Source of the DNA: Carnobacterium funditum DSM 5970
Lineage (GTDB): Bacteria; Bacillota; Bacilli; Lactobacillales; Carnobacteriaceae
DNA: 64,000 nt
Assembly: GCF_000744185.1 (NCBI RefSeq)
Contig: NZ_JQLL01000001.1
Span: forward strand, 62,001-126,000
Direction: 5' to 3'
The notes under the pieces were generated by a model. The model was given only the letters and a program-made list of their open reading frames with translations. It had not been told where the DNA came from and ran no database searches. The translations under genes and the position numbers were made by a program. Below, piece by piece: positions 35,496 through 44,030 of the stretch (position 1 is the stretch's first letter; every line of letters starts with the position of its first letter).

Positions 35496-36614
35496 CCACG
35501 ACATAATATTAAATGGATTAATGAAAAAGATGATATAACTGGACCAGAAATTCCAAATTATTATTGGCCAGCTTCTGATGATAAAAATTGGGAAACTAAG
35601 GAAGAAATCCGATACAACGATAGTCAGTTTGAAAGAACTATGTATGTCAGTGAAACAGAATCCAGCAATTGGGTTCACAACTTAAATGATAATATTTTAT
35701 ATATAGAACTACCTAAAAAATATGTAAAAGAAAAAGATTATGTGAAAATCAGAATGGACATTGCTGAATCAAAGGGACTAAATATAAAAGAAGAAATAAG
35801 TGACAACAACCAATTTATTAAGTTAACTTTTTCGTTTGATGGGAACCCTAAATTTAAGCATTTACTATCAGAAAAAATTGAATATAAAGTGTCTATTAAA
35901 TATGGAGATAACAAAGAATTTGAATTTGATGAAGGCGACTTACCATTAATGGTTAAACGATTACTTTTAAATACGGATCAAGATTTTTCGAAAAATCGTA
36001 ACATGTCACCTATAGAGACAAATAAAATTTGGTTTACTTCTATCAGTGGAGATAAGTCACTAAAATTTGGTGACAATAGTAATTTTCCTTTAGCTAAAGT
36101 ACAGTTAGTTTATAAAGATCTAATAGCTAAAATTATTGGAAATGGGGAACAATTTAATCTATCTGTTCATAAAAATACAGATACAGATAATAATAGTTAT
36201 ATAGATATTACAACAAATAACTTAGCAGAATCTGAAGCAAAACTTGAGTTTACCATAGAAGGTGATAGCGGCTACAAATTGGTAATAACTCGAGATTTAA
36301 AGATAGCCAGTGAAAGCAAATTGAAAATCAAATTATTATCTGTTCCACTTGATGAAGAAAAGTTATCAGATAGCCAAAAAGACTTGTCTAATACACTGGA
36401 AAATGAGAGTGTAAAAGAAACTCCACCTCAAAATAAAAATGAGCCAAACTCCAAAGAATCAAAACCGATAGAACAATCTCCTTCTGAAACAGATTTGCCT
36501 GAAATAAAACAAGAAGAGCAAGTAGAAGATAATCCAATTGACAGTGAACAAGAGCAACCACTTGCTGACAATCCCGCTGTTAAAAAAGATGAGACAGATT
36601 ATATAAAAGAATAG
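35496..36614 (+). pseudogene. 3' part of a surface-protein gene, 5' end lost to the IS
   Basis: A coding frame open from the right edge of the IS (PRHNIKWINEKDD) to 36614, about 372 codons, with no usable start before an internal ATG at 35640. The sequence is rich in beta-strand-like segments (NILYIELPKKYVKEKDYVKI) and ends in a long acidic, Pro/Glu-rich tail (KETPPQNKNEPNSKESKPIE), typical of secreted or wall-spanning proteins. There is no LPxTG. Joining it to the upstream fragment across a 2-bp duplication gives different frames, so the simplest view is an IS-associated deletion joining two genes. No signal peptide remains. Confidence 0.7.
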
Positions 36615-36616
36615 AA

Positions 36617-36654
36617 AAAATTCGCACTTTTTAATTTAAAAAAGTGCGAATTTT
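36617..36654. terminator. Bidirectional terminator
   Basis: Perfect 14-bp stem AAAATTCGCACTTT/AAAGTGCGAATTTT, with A-rich and T-rich flanks, between convergent genes. Confidence 0.88.
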
Positions 36655-36662
36655 ATTTTTAT

Positions 36663-36887
36663 TTATTTGCTTTCTTTATCTTCAGAAGGTGTTTCTTTTT
36701 TTAGTTTTTTTAGTTTTTCTGGGTCTTTGAAAGGTTCGAAGTCTTCTGGTTTAGGCTCTTCTTTAGTTTCTCTATCAAGCTCCTCTTCAGGTAACTCGTT
36801 TAGATTTTCATCATTTATATACGTTCTTAATGCAGCTGCATCACGAACAGTGTTTTCATGTCCTTTACCGGTCCCTAAATTATCCAT
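36663..36887 (-). CDS. Small acidic hypothetical protein, 74 aa
   Basis: A 74-codon gene with an excellent SD (AAAGAGGTGATCAC) before ATG 36887. It begins MDNLGTGKGHENTVRDAAAL and becomes highly charged (PEEELDRETKEEPKPEDFEP), with no membrane segment, so it is probably intrinsically disordered and cytosolic. A TATACT -10 and a cre-like GAAAGCGTTTT on the minus strand near 36934-36944 suggest catabolite control. Function unknown. Confidence 0.7.
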   Translation of the reverse strand: MDNLGTGKGHENTVRDAAALRTYINDENLNELPEEELDRETKEEPKPEDFEPFKDPEKLKKLKKETPSEDKESK

Positions 36888-37057
36888 TTGTGATCACCTC
36901 TTTCTTTTTTAGTATAACATAGTGCAGATAAAAACGCTTTCCATTTGAATCTGTGGTAAAATAAAAATACAGCAATAAGTCAACGTGAAAAGAGTGTTAA
37001 AAGTAGACTTATAGAAGATAGAAACAGTGAAATGTTTTATTATTTGGAGGAATTTTT

Positions 37058-37903
37058 ATGTCAGAATGGAATAGTTTTTTTATTATTATAGGGTTACTTA
37101 TATCACTAGGAATCTATCTTGTGGTACAAAATAAATGGATACAAGTGAAACATTTTCATATCAAATTACCGAGTTCAGGTAAAGGGTTAAAAGGCAAGAA
37201 AATCGTTCAATTATCAGATTTACATTTGCCTAGACAAGGCGTGTCGATGTTGCAACTAGTAAAAAAAGTAGCGTTAGAAAAACCGGATGTGATTGTCTTA
37301 ACTGGGGATGTAGTCGACGTTAGAGGCAATTTGCCAGAAACGAAATTGCAAAACTTAGCGCAGTCATTGATTTCTATTGCTCCAACGTATGCGGTAACTG
37401 GAAACCACGATGCAAACGGGGGTTATCTCCAAGAATGGGAAGATATCTTAACGACAGCTGGGGTTAGAGTCTTAATTGATGAAGCAGAATGGATTGAATT
37501 TGAAGAAGATGGGTTTGTTCTGATGGGCTTATCTGAAAAAGAGGATTTTGATAGGGCTCCAAGACCGATTCTCAGAGGTATTTCGTTAACAGAAGGGATG
37601 CAGCAACAACCCAAAATATTATTAGCTCATCATCCAGAACTATTTGAGGATTATTTGATGGATTTGACCAAAGCACCAGATTTAATTTTGAGCGGACATG
37701 CTCATGGCGGTCAAATTAGACTACCATTTGTAGGTGGCCTTTTTTCTCCAGGACAAGGCAAATGGCCTAAATACACTGATGGTGTCTATTATGATTCAGA
37801 AATGCCTGGTAATAGGATGATTGTTAGTAGAGGTATCGGAAATTCAACCTTTCCCTTCCGTTTCAATAACCGTCCTGAAGTGGTTATTGTTACATTAGAT
37901 TGA
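37058..37903 (+). CDS. Membrane-anchored metallophosphoesterase (YaeI-like)
   Basis: A 281-aa protein with one N-terminal transmembrane helix (FFIIIGLLISLGIYLVVQ) and a calcineurin-like phosphoesterase domain. All metal motifs are intact: SDLHLP, TGDVVDV, TGNHDANGG, LLAHHPELF and LSGHAHGGQIRLP. The layout fits the YaeI/YkuE group, whose members act on phosphodiesters in or near the membrane; the natural substrate is not certain. The SD TTTGGAGGA precedes ATG. It contrasts with the ruined phosphoesterase at 4115, which has lost its GNHD motif. Confidence 0.9.
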   Translation: MSEWNSFFIIIGLLISLGIYLVVQNKWIQVKHFHIKLPSSGKGLKGKKIVQLSDLHLPRQGVSMLQLVKKVALEKPDVIVLTGDVVDVRGNLPETKLQNLAQSLISIAPTYAVTGNHDANGGYLQEWEDILTTAGVRVLIDEAEWIEFEEDGFVLMGLSEKEDFDRAPRPILRGISLTEGMQQQPKILLAHHPELFEDYLMDLTKAPDLILSGHAHGGQIRLPFVGGLFSPGQGKWPKYTDGVYYDSEMPGNRMIVSRGIGNSTFPFRFNNRPEVVIVTLD

Positions 37904-38049
37904 TTGCAATATAAATAATTCAGCAAAATTGCCTATCTCATAAGAATGAGAAGGCATGTTTATTTTTTTGGATTTTGTAAGTGTTTTCTTTTGAGTTTTT
38001 ATCTAGACTTCGTTAAACTAAAGGTAGCACAAAGAGGAGAGTGATCATT

Positions 38050-38931
38050 ATGGTTGAAAGCTTACTAGACAGAACACCCTTAAACAATGGTTATACCATT
38101 CCAGGAATTGGACTGGGAACAAGTGGTATGATGGGTAAGGAAGCAGAAGATGCTGTGTTTTATGCTATTACTCATGGTTATCGTTTAATTGATACAGCTT
38201 CTGTTTATGATAATGAAGAAGATATTGGAAAAGGAATCAATCGAGCTATTAACGCGGGTATTTCGCGTGGGGACATATTTTTAACAACAAAAGTATGGAA
38301 AACAGATATGGGTTTTGATCAAGCAATCCAATCTTTTGATGAAAGTTTAAACCGATTGAATCAACAGTATGTTGATTTATTATTGATTCATTGGCCAGAC
38401 AAAGATGATGCAGTGAATTTAGACACGTGGCGTGCGTTAGAATCTATTTATGAATCAGGACGTGCACGTTCAATTGGTGTATCAAACTTTAAACGAGCTG
38501 ATTTAGTGCCTTTGTTAGAAGAAGTTAAAGTACGACCAGCAGTCAATCAATTTGAAATGTACCCAGGTAAAAGTGGCCAGGATACAAATGATTTTTGTGA
38601 TAGCGAAAACATTGTTTCGATGGCTTATAGTCCAATAAAAAAAGGAAACATTAGCAAAGAAAATAGATCAATGACTTTAGCAAAAAAACACAATAAGACA
38701 CCTGAACAAATCGCCTTGCGTTGGGCAGTTCAAAGAGGAACTGTGCCAATTCCAAAATCTAGTCATAAAGATCGGATTAGAGAAAATGCAGATATATTTG
38801 ATTTCTTTTTAGATAATGAAGATATGGACTTTTTAAATGATTTAGATATGGATAAAAATGATAAGAAAAGATTAAGAGACAACATACCGGGTACACTAGA
38901 ACGTAAGAAACGCAGAAAGTTTAATGGCTAA
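38050..38931 (+). CDS. Aldo/keto reductase
   Basis: A 293-aa NADPH-dependent oxidoreductase of the AKR family (TIM barrel). Catalytic residues are readable: Asp and Tyr in LIDTASVYDNEEDIGKGI, Lys in TTKVWKTDM, and His in LLIHWPDKDD. The NADP-binding end IPKSSHKDRIRENADIFDF is typical. The short basic tail (LERKKRRKFNG) is unusual. ATG 38050 follows AGAGGAG; the in-frame GTG 38041 overlaps that SD. A terminator follows closely. The substrate, probably a small aldehyde or ketone, is not known. Confidence 0.9.
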   Translation: MVESLLDRTPLNNGYTIPGIGLGTSGMMGKEAEDAVFYAITHGYRLIDTASVYDNEEDIGKGINRAINAGISRGDIFLTTKVWKTDMGFDQAIQSFDESLNRLNQQYVDLLLIHWPDKDDAVNLDTWRALESIYESGRARSIGVSNFKRADLVPLLEEVKVRPAVNQFEMYPGKSGQDTNDFCDSENIVSMAYSPIKKGNISKENRSMTLAKKHNKTPEQIALRWAVQRGTVPIPKSSHKDRIRENADIFDFFLDNEDMDFLNDLDMDKNDKKRLRDNIPGTLERKKRRKFNG

Positions 38932-38959
38932 AAACCAGTATGCTCAGCATATTTTAATT

Positions 38960-39006
38960 AAAGAAAGAAGAAGAGCTTTTTGCTCTTAGCTTCTTTCTTT
39001 TTTTAT
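38960..39006 (+). terminator. Terminator after the aldo/keto reductase gene
   Basis: AAAGAAAGAAGAAGAGC pairs with GCTCTTAGCTTCTTTCTTT, ending in T's. Confidence 0.85.
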
Positions 39007-39114
39007 GTGATTTTTTCATAAAATACCTATGTTTTCTCATTGTTTTCTCATTCACATTTTACCTATCCATGTGAAAGGATTGAAATGACTAATTAACGAA
39101 TAAATGGTATATTT

Positions 39115-39630
39115 TACATAGATAAATAACAGGAGGAGTGATGCCGTGAGCAGCTGGGACACCCGGAACACCTATTCAATCTTCAAGCCGAAGTTAAGAG
39201 TACTGTTAGTTGTTCAGTGGCGTTAACAAAAAAGCTGGACAAAGGCCTTAGCTTAAGGTTGAAGGAAAAGGTTTTAATCCTCTTGCTAGATTAAAACTCT
39301 TAGATTAAATCACCATTTTTTTGCTCAGTTTGATAAAGAGAAACTGACTCAGCACGATCTTGGAAATAAAAAGCAAACTCTCCGAACAGTTGGTACTTAT
39401 GCACCGTTTAGTTTGGCAAACAAAAAAACATGACGATTGTTCTTTGCTTTTTAATCACAATGTCAAAGGGAAAAATAGCAAGAGATTAAATAAAACTTCC
39501 CCTTTATCAGTCAAGTTTAAACCAAGCCAAACACTTGTCGGATAGAACAGCTTGTCCTCGTATCAAACAATTCAATGATATAGGCCCTCTAAAAAACCGT
39601 CTGCGGGTACGCTACGGTTTTTTTCTTTTT
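39115..39630 (+). ncRNA. Candidate structured RNA, about 500 nt
   Basis: A gap with a plausible promoter (TATATT 39108-39113) at one end and a good terminator (AAAAAACCGT/ACGGTTTTTT, 39591-39600 with 39614-39623) at the other, but no gene. Internal stems include CCTTA-GCT-TAAGG, GTTTTAATC/GATTAAAAC, and TGCTCAGTTT pairing with AAACTG(actc)AGCA. A long-range GGACAA/TTGTCC pairing near 39236 and 39551 would close most of the transcript. A strong SD (AGGAGGAG) precedes two very short frames, ATGCCGTGA and a 26-codon GTG frame (39146-39226, MSSWDTRNTYSIFKPKLRV), so a leader peptide or decayed gene is an alternative. No known RNA family was recognised. Confidence 0.35.
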
Positions 39631-39736
39631 CATTAAATTAAATAAAACTAAATAATAGTTACTTTATTAAAAAACTGGTATACTTTAATTATAAGACAAT
39701 GAGATAATTTGTTATTTTTGGGAGGGGAATAATGAT

Positions 39737-41185
39737 ATGGCATTGAGCAAATTACTAGATGCTGCTAGTTTTAGAAGGCTTCAGTTAATTGAAATTTTGA
39801 TTTCTGATGATACTTGGCGGACAATTGAAAAGTTATCCGATAATTTGAAATGCTCAAGACGAACACTGATTGCGGATATTCAGATGATAAACAGCCATTC
39901 TGAAGATAATTTTTTTATCAAAACATCTAAGCAAAGAGGCGTCAAATTATTTACTTCAGATTTATTTCATATGGAGGAAATTTATAAAGATTTAGTGGAA
40001 AGTAGTTTGAATTTCCAAATCATAAAAAAAGTAATTGAATTAGACGTAACAACTTGCGAGGATTTATCCGAATTATTGTATACGAGCCAATCATCCATTA
40101 ATCGAAATTTGAAACAAATCAATCTATTTTTAGCTGAATATGATCTGATCATCCATTCAAATCCAATCAAAATCACAGGAATGGAGAAACAAATTCGGTA
40201 TTTTTATAGTATTTTTCTTAGTGAATATTACTCTTCGAACATGAATGATTTCCAGCATCCATTAAAAAACACCGCAAATCATTTTCTTGAACAACTTGAA
40301 AGAGAAAGAGAGGCTTATCCTTATTCTTTTTTGACGCATCATAGAACATTAATTTGGATGACCGTTTGTTCAGATCGAGTCAGCAAAGGTCACTTTATAG
40401 AAGATAACTATGCAATACCCGAAGTAATTAATGCGAGTATAGAACAGGTACTGAGTAGGTTGGTAAAGCAGCTACCTTTTGAAGTACCCAACAGAGAAAA
40501 GACTTTTATGATGTACATCTTTTGGAATAATCATCGAGAATTTAATATAGAAAATCTAGCTAGCGATCCAGTATTGCAATCCGCACACAAAGACGTTTCT
40601 TCTTTTATAGAAAAGATAAAAAAAGAAACCGGCTATGAAATAGAGAACCAAGCTCTTTTGATAACCAATTTAATTGGCTATTGTTTTTACCATGATTTTT
40701 TTAAAGGACCAAGTAACTTGTTATTTAGTCCTGAAAGAAGATTATATGGCCCATCATTAAAAATGTTTAAAGAGTTTATAGAAATAGTAAGTAAAACGGT
40801 AAAACAGTATCCGCAAGGTTCCTGGGTACGTGAGGTACAATTAGATGAGTTTATCTTTATTTTAATCCTTTTTTGGAAAAGCTTAGTGCCTCAAATTATT
40901 TCGAAAAAAGAAAAAATACAAATTTTAGTTATTTCTTATATAGGAATACACCAAGAATTATTTATAAGCGATATGCTGCAAGCCCGGTTTCCAACATTGG
41001 TAACGTGTTATGCAGCCACTGAAATAGCCTCTTATCATAAAGATATTCAGATAGTCTTGACGGATCATAATGTAAAGTGGATGAAACAAAAAATGGATTT
41101 CACAAAAAAAGTCATTGGCATAGAAACTATCCCGACGAAAAGAGATTGGAAACGGATTGAAGAGATGATAGATAAATTCAAATGA
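39737..41185 (+). CDS. Mga/AtxA-type global regulator
   Basis: A 482-aa cytosolic transcriptional regulator. The N-terminal tandem helix-turn-helix (LQLIEILISDDTWRTIEKLS, then DNLKCSRRTLIADIQMIN, and SELLYTSQSSINRNLKQINL) matches the Mga/MafR family. A central PRD-like region follows (about 170-390), and the C-terminal 90 residues resemble a PTS EIIB fold (KIQILVISYIGIHQELFISD). Mga-like proteins link carbohydrate status to surface-gene expression. The start context is GGGAGGGG 12 bases before ATG. It lies directly after the candidate structured RNA; any link is speculative. Confidence 0.82.
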   Translation: MALSKLLDAASFRRLQLIEILISDDTWRTIEKLSDNLKCSRRTLIADIQMINSHSEDNFFIKTSKQRGVKLFTSDLFHMEEIYKDLVESSLNFQIIKKVIELDVTTCEDLSELLYTSQSSINRNLKQINLFLAEYDLIIHSNPIKITGMEKQIRYFYSIFLSEYYSSNMNDFQHPLKNTANHFLEQLEREREAYPYSFLTHHRTLIWMTVCSDRVSKGHFIEDNYAIPEVINASIEQVLSRLVKQLPFEVPNREKTFMMYIFWNNHREFNIENLASDPVLQSAHKDVSSFIEKIKKETGYEIENQALLITNLIGYCFYHDFFKGPSNLLFSPERRLYGPSLKMFKEFIEIVSKTVKQYPQGSWVREVQLDEFIFILILFWKSLVPQIISKKEKIQILVISYIGIHQELFISDMLQARFPTLVTCYAATEIASYHKDIQIVLTDHNVKWMKQKMDFTKKVIGIETIPTKRDWKRIEEMIDKFK

Positions 41186-41354
41186 ATTAAAAAATGATTA
41201 AATCAAACTAAACAGATCGGTAATAACCCTCAAGAGGAACATTCTTTCTAAATCGATTAAAATTTGTTATGATAAAATGAGACATTCGGTTGTCTAAAAT
41301 TGAAATCAAATAAAAAATAGAGAGATTATTTAATCTACTTGGAGGAGAATAACT

Positions 41355-42362
41355 ATGGAGTTACGTTTAGGAATTATTGGAACCAGCTGGATTACGAACC
41401 AATTTGTTGATGCAGCCATTAAAACAGGATTGTATCAAATGACTGGAGTCTATTCGAGAACGGTTGAAAAAGCTAAAGCGTTTGGAGATCCATACCAAGC
41501 GACTGTTTTTGAAACGGACTTAGATACGTATGCTAACCACCCAGAACTAGATGTTATTTATGTTGCATCACCGAATAGTTTGCATTTTGAACAAGCTTTA
41601 ACGATTATGAAAGCAGGAAAGCACGTGATTGTTGAAAAGCCAATGTTTTCAAACCCTAAAGAATGGGAAGCTGCCATAAAAGTAGCAAAAGAAAATAACG
41701 TTTTCTTATTTGAAGCTGCTCGTCATATTCATGAAGAGAATTTTAAAATTGTTAAAGAAGAAATTAAAAAAATAGCACACGTTCAAGGAGCTAACTTAAC
41801 GTACATGAAGTTTTCTTCTCGTTACGATCAAGTATTAGCAGGCAACGAGCCAAATATCTTTTCATTAAAATATTCAGGTGGAGCTTTAGCAGATTTAGGG
41901 GTATACCCTATTTATGCTGCATTATCTTGGTTTGGCGTGCCAAATACAAGCAAATACTTTTGTACGAAAATAGCTACTGGAGTAGATGGCAAAGGAATGA
42001 TTCTCTTACGTTACAACGATTTTGATGTAACCATCCAAACTGGAAAAATAGCTAATTCTTATTTGCCTTCTGAAATCTATGGTTTAGACCAAACGATTTC
42101 AATAGATGGCATTGCAGGCATAGCTGCAATTGATGTGATTGATCGTAAAACTAGTTTGAAAGAGACCGTTTCACAATCTGTAACCGAAGCACCAATGATG
42201 GAAGAAGCACAAGCTTTTGCTAGAGTCATTAATCAGCCTACTGATAAACGAGCTTTAAAAGATTACTCCGACTGGCAAGAATTAAGTCGCCAAGTGAATC
42301 TTTTAATGACATCTTTGCGTAAAGATGCAGGCATTGTTTATGAGGCTGACCAAGAAAAATAA
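41355..42362 (+). CDS. Gfo/Idh/MocA-family oxidoreductase
   Basis: A 335-aa NAD(P)-dependent dehydrogenase. The N-terminal Rossmann fold shows LGIIGTSWITNQFVDAA, with YVASPNSLHFEQALTIMKAG and KHVIVEKPMFSNPKEW carrying the family EKP motif. The C-terminal domain has GGALADLGVYPIYAALSWFG with the conserved Asp and Tyr. Members oxidise or reduce sugars and related polyols; the substrate is unknown. The SD TTGGAGGAG precedes ATG. It is monocistronic and followed by a weak hairpin (AAGACC/GGTCTT, 42403-42438). Confidence 0.9.
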   Translation: MELRLGIIGTSWITNQFVDAAIKTGLYQMTGVYSRTVEKAKAFGDPYQATVFETDLDTYANHPELDVIYVASPNSLHFEQALTIMKAGKHVIVEKPMFSNPKEWEAAIKVAKENNVFLFEAARHIHEENFKIVKEEIKKIAHVQGANLTYMKFSSRYDQVLAGNEPNIFSLKYSGGALADLGVYPIYAALSWFGVPNTSKYFCTKIATGVDGKGMILLRYNDFDVTIQTGKIANSYLPSEIYGLDQTISIDGIAGIAAIDVIDRKTSLKETVSQSVTEAPMMEEAQAFARVINQPTDKRALKDYSDWQELSRQVNLLMTSLRKDAGIVYEADQEK

Positions 42363-42550
42363 AGAGACTAAAGAAGATCGAGAAAAGCCGTTTATAAGAA
42401 ACAAGACCTTGTTTTTGTAAATAGCTAAGTCCGGTCTTTTTTATTTTGCAAAAAAATGTTGGGCGGCTTTAGCTTTGGATTGTTTTTTGGTATGATAGGT
42501 AGTGACGCGAGGATAAAGAGCGGGAATAAGGAAACGAGGAAATTATAGTG

Positions 42551-43894
42551 ATGAATGAAAAAATAGCACCAGAGTTGCAAAACTATTGGGAAAAATTGGA
42601 GTACACGATACCATCAGCCATTCAAAATAAAGTATATGAACCAATGAAAGCCGGTCGTGATGTCGTCGGGATATCCCCTACTGGAACGGGGAAGACTGTG
42701 GCGTACACCTTGCCAGCTCTAGAACAAATTGAACCTAAGGCGGGTGTTCAATTGATCATATTGACCCCCTCACAAGAATTAGCAGTACAAGTGGCATCCG
42801 TTGTAAAAGAATGGAGTAGCCAGCTAGGTTTAGAAGTACAAACCATTATCGGTGGAGCCAATAAAGTACGACAAATCGATCGTTTGAAAAAGAAGCCTGA
42901 AATTATCGTGGGAACGACAGGACGGATACTTGAAATTGCAGAAACAAAAAAATTGAAACTGCACCAAGTTAAAACCGTTATTTTAGATGAAGCAGATCAA
43001 TTGTTGCAGCAAGACCAATTAAAGACCGTTCGTCAATTAATGAGTAAAATTCCAGGAGAACGCCAAATGGGCTTTTTCTCAGCGACAAGTAACGAGTTGA
43101 TGGAAGACTTGTCTAAGTGGTTCAATGTTGATCCGGAATGGATTGATGTAACCGACGAAGACGAATCCAAAGGCACGGTTTTGCATGCCTATATTGAAAC
43201 ACCAACACGAAAACGCGTGGAAATTATCCGCCGTTTGACCCGGATGGAAGGGTTCAAAGCCTTAGTTTTTGTTAACAATGTAGCCAATTTAACTTTAGCT
43301 TTTGAAAAGTTGCAATACGAAGGCATTTCAGTGGCTGTTTTGCATGCAGAAAAGTACAAAACAGAAAGACAACATGCGTTGCAACAATTTCGAGATGGAA
43401 AAGTTGATTTGCTGTTAACAACTGATGTGGCTTCACGAGGCCTAGATATCAGAGGTTTGCCTTATGTGATTCAATACGATTTACCCATGAACAAAGAAAG
43501 CTACATTCACCGCTCAGGTAGAACCGCGCGGATGGGTCAAGCTGGAACGGTATTAACCCTAGTAAATGACCGTGAACGTCGTGAATTCAAGAAAATTATT
43601 CAATTATTAGAAATCACGATTACGCCTTTGTATCTTTATGGTGGAGAATTAGTCAAAGAACGCCCAGAAGTAGAAGAAACACCTGGACATGAAGCAAGAA
43701 CAAAAGAAAAAAGCAAAGTGAAGAAAGTAAAAATAAAAGCAAAAAAAGAAACGCATAAATCCTCAGAACCAACAAACTCTTCAGCTGCTTCACAAGATAA
43801 CAGAGGAGAACAATCAGCAGTACCGAATAAAAAGAAAAAACATCGAAAGAAGCCAAACAAAAATAAAGGTGCACGTAAACCTAAAAAAGATTAA
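42551..43894 (+). CDS. DEAD-box RNA helicase with basic C-terminal tail
   Basis: A 447-aa ATP-dependent RNA helicase. Motifs in order are a Q-like start (TIPSAIQNKVYEPM), Walker A SPTGTGKT, PSQELA, DEAD in VILDEADQLL, FSATSN, then VLHAEK, TTDVASRGLDIRGL and HRSGRTARMGQAG. The last 80 residues are Lys-rich (KVKKVKIKAKKETHKS) and probably bind RNA, as in cold-shock helicases such as CshA/YfmL. It should unwind rRNA or mRNA structure in the cytosol. ATG 42551 is chosen; the GTG immediately before it is equally placed. Assignment to a single named helicase is not possible. Confidence 0.92.
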   Translation: MNEKIAPELQNYWEKLEYTIPSAIQNKVYEPMKAGRDVVGISPTGTGKTVAYTLPALEQIEPKAGVQLIILTPSQELAVQVASVVKEWSSQLGLEVQTIIGGANKVRQIDRLKKKPEIIVGTTGRILEIAETKKLKLHQVKTVILDEADQLLQQDQLKTVRQLMSKIPGERQMGFFSATSNELMEDLSKWFNVDPEWIDVTDEDESKGTVLHAYIETPTRKRVEIIRRLTRMEGFKALVFVNNVANLTLAFEKLQYEGISVAVLHAEKYKTERQHALQQFRDGKVDLLLTTDVASRGLDIRGLPYVIQYDLPMNKESYIHRSGRTARMGQAGTVLTLVNDRERREFKKIIQLLEITITPLYLYGGELVKERPEVEETPGHEARTKEKSKVKKVKIKAKKETHKSSEPTNSSAASQDNRGEQSAVPNKKKKHRKKPNKNKGARKPKKD

Positions 43895-43956
43895 ACGGTA
43901 TTTACCTTTTAATTTAATAGCAATGAAAAAATGACTATAGAAATAGAAGCAAATAG

Positions 43957-43990
43957 AAGTAGCGGGTTGAAGTTCATCCGCTACTTTTAA
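43957..43990 (+). terminator. Terminator after the helicase gene
   Basis: AAGTAGCGG/CCGCTACTT (43957-43965 with 43978-43986), then TTAAAC; the T run is short. Confidence 0.7.
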
Positions 43991-44030
43991 ACAAGTTTAA
44001 CGTATCCGGTTTCAAAAGAGGAGGAGTAGG

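Noticed and set aside
33833-36614. One continuous surface-protein gene merely split by the IS
   Set aside because: Removing the element and one copy of the 2-bp duplication leaves the two sides in different frames, so a single intact ancestral frame cannot be assumed.
39125-39230. Partial resemblance to 5S rRNA (ACACCTATTC, GCCGAAGTTAAG)
   Set aside because: Only two short blocks match, the 5' and 3' strands do not form the closing helix, and there is no adjacent 23S rRNA.
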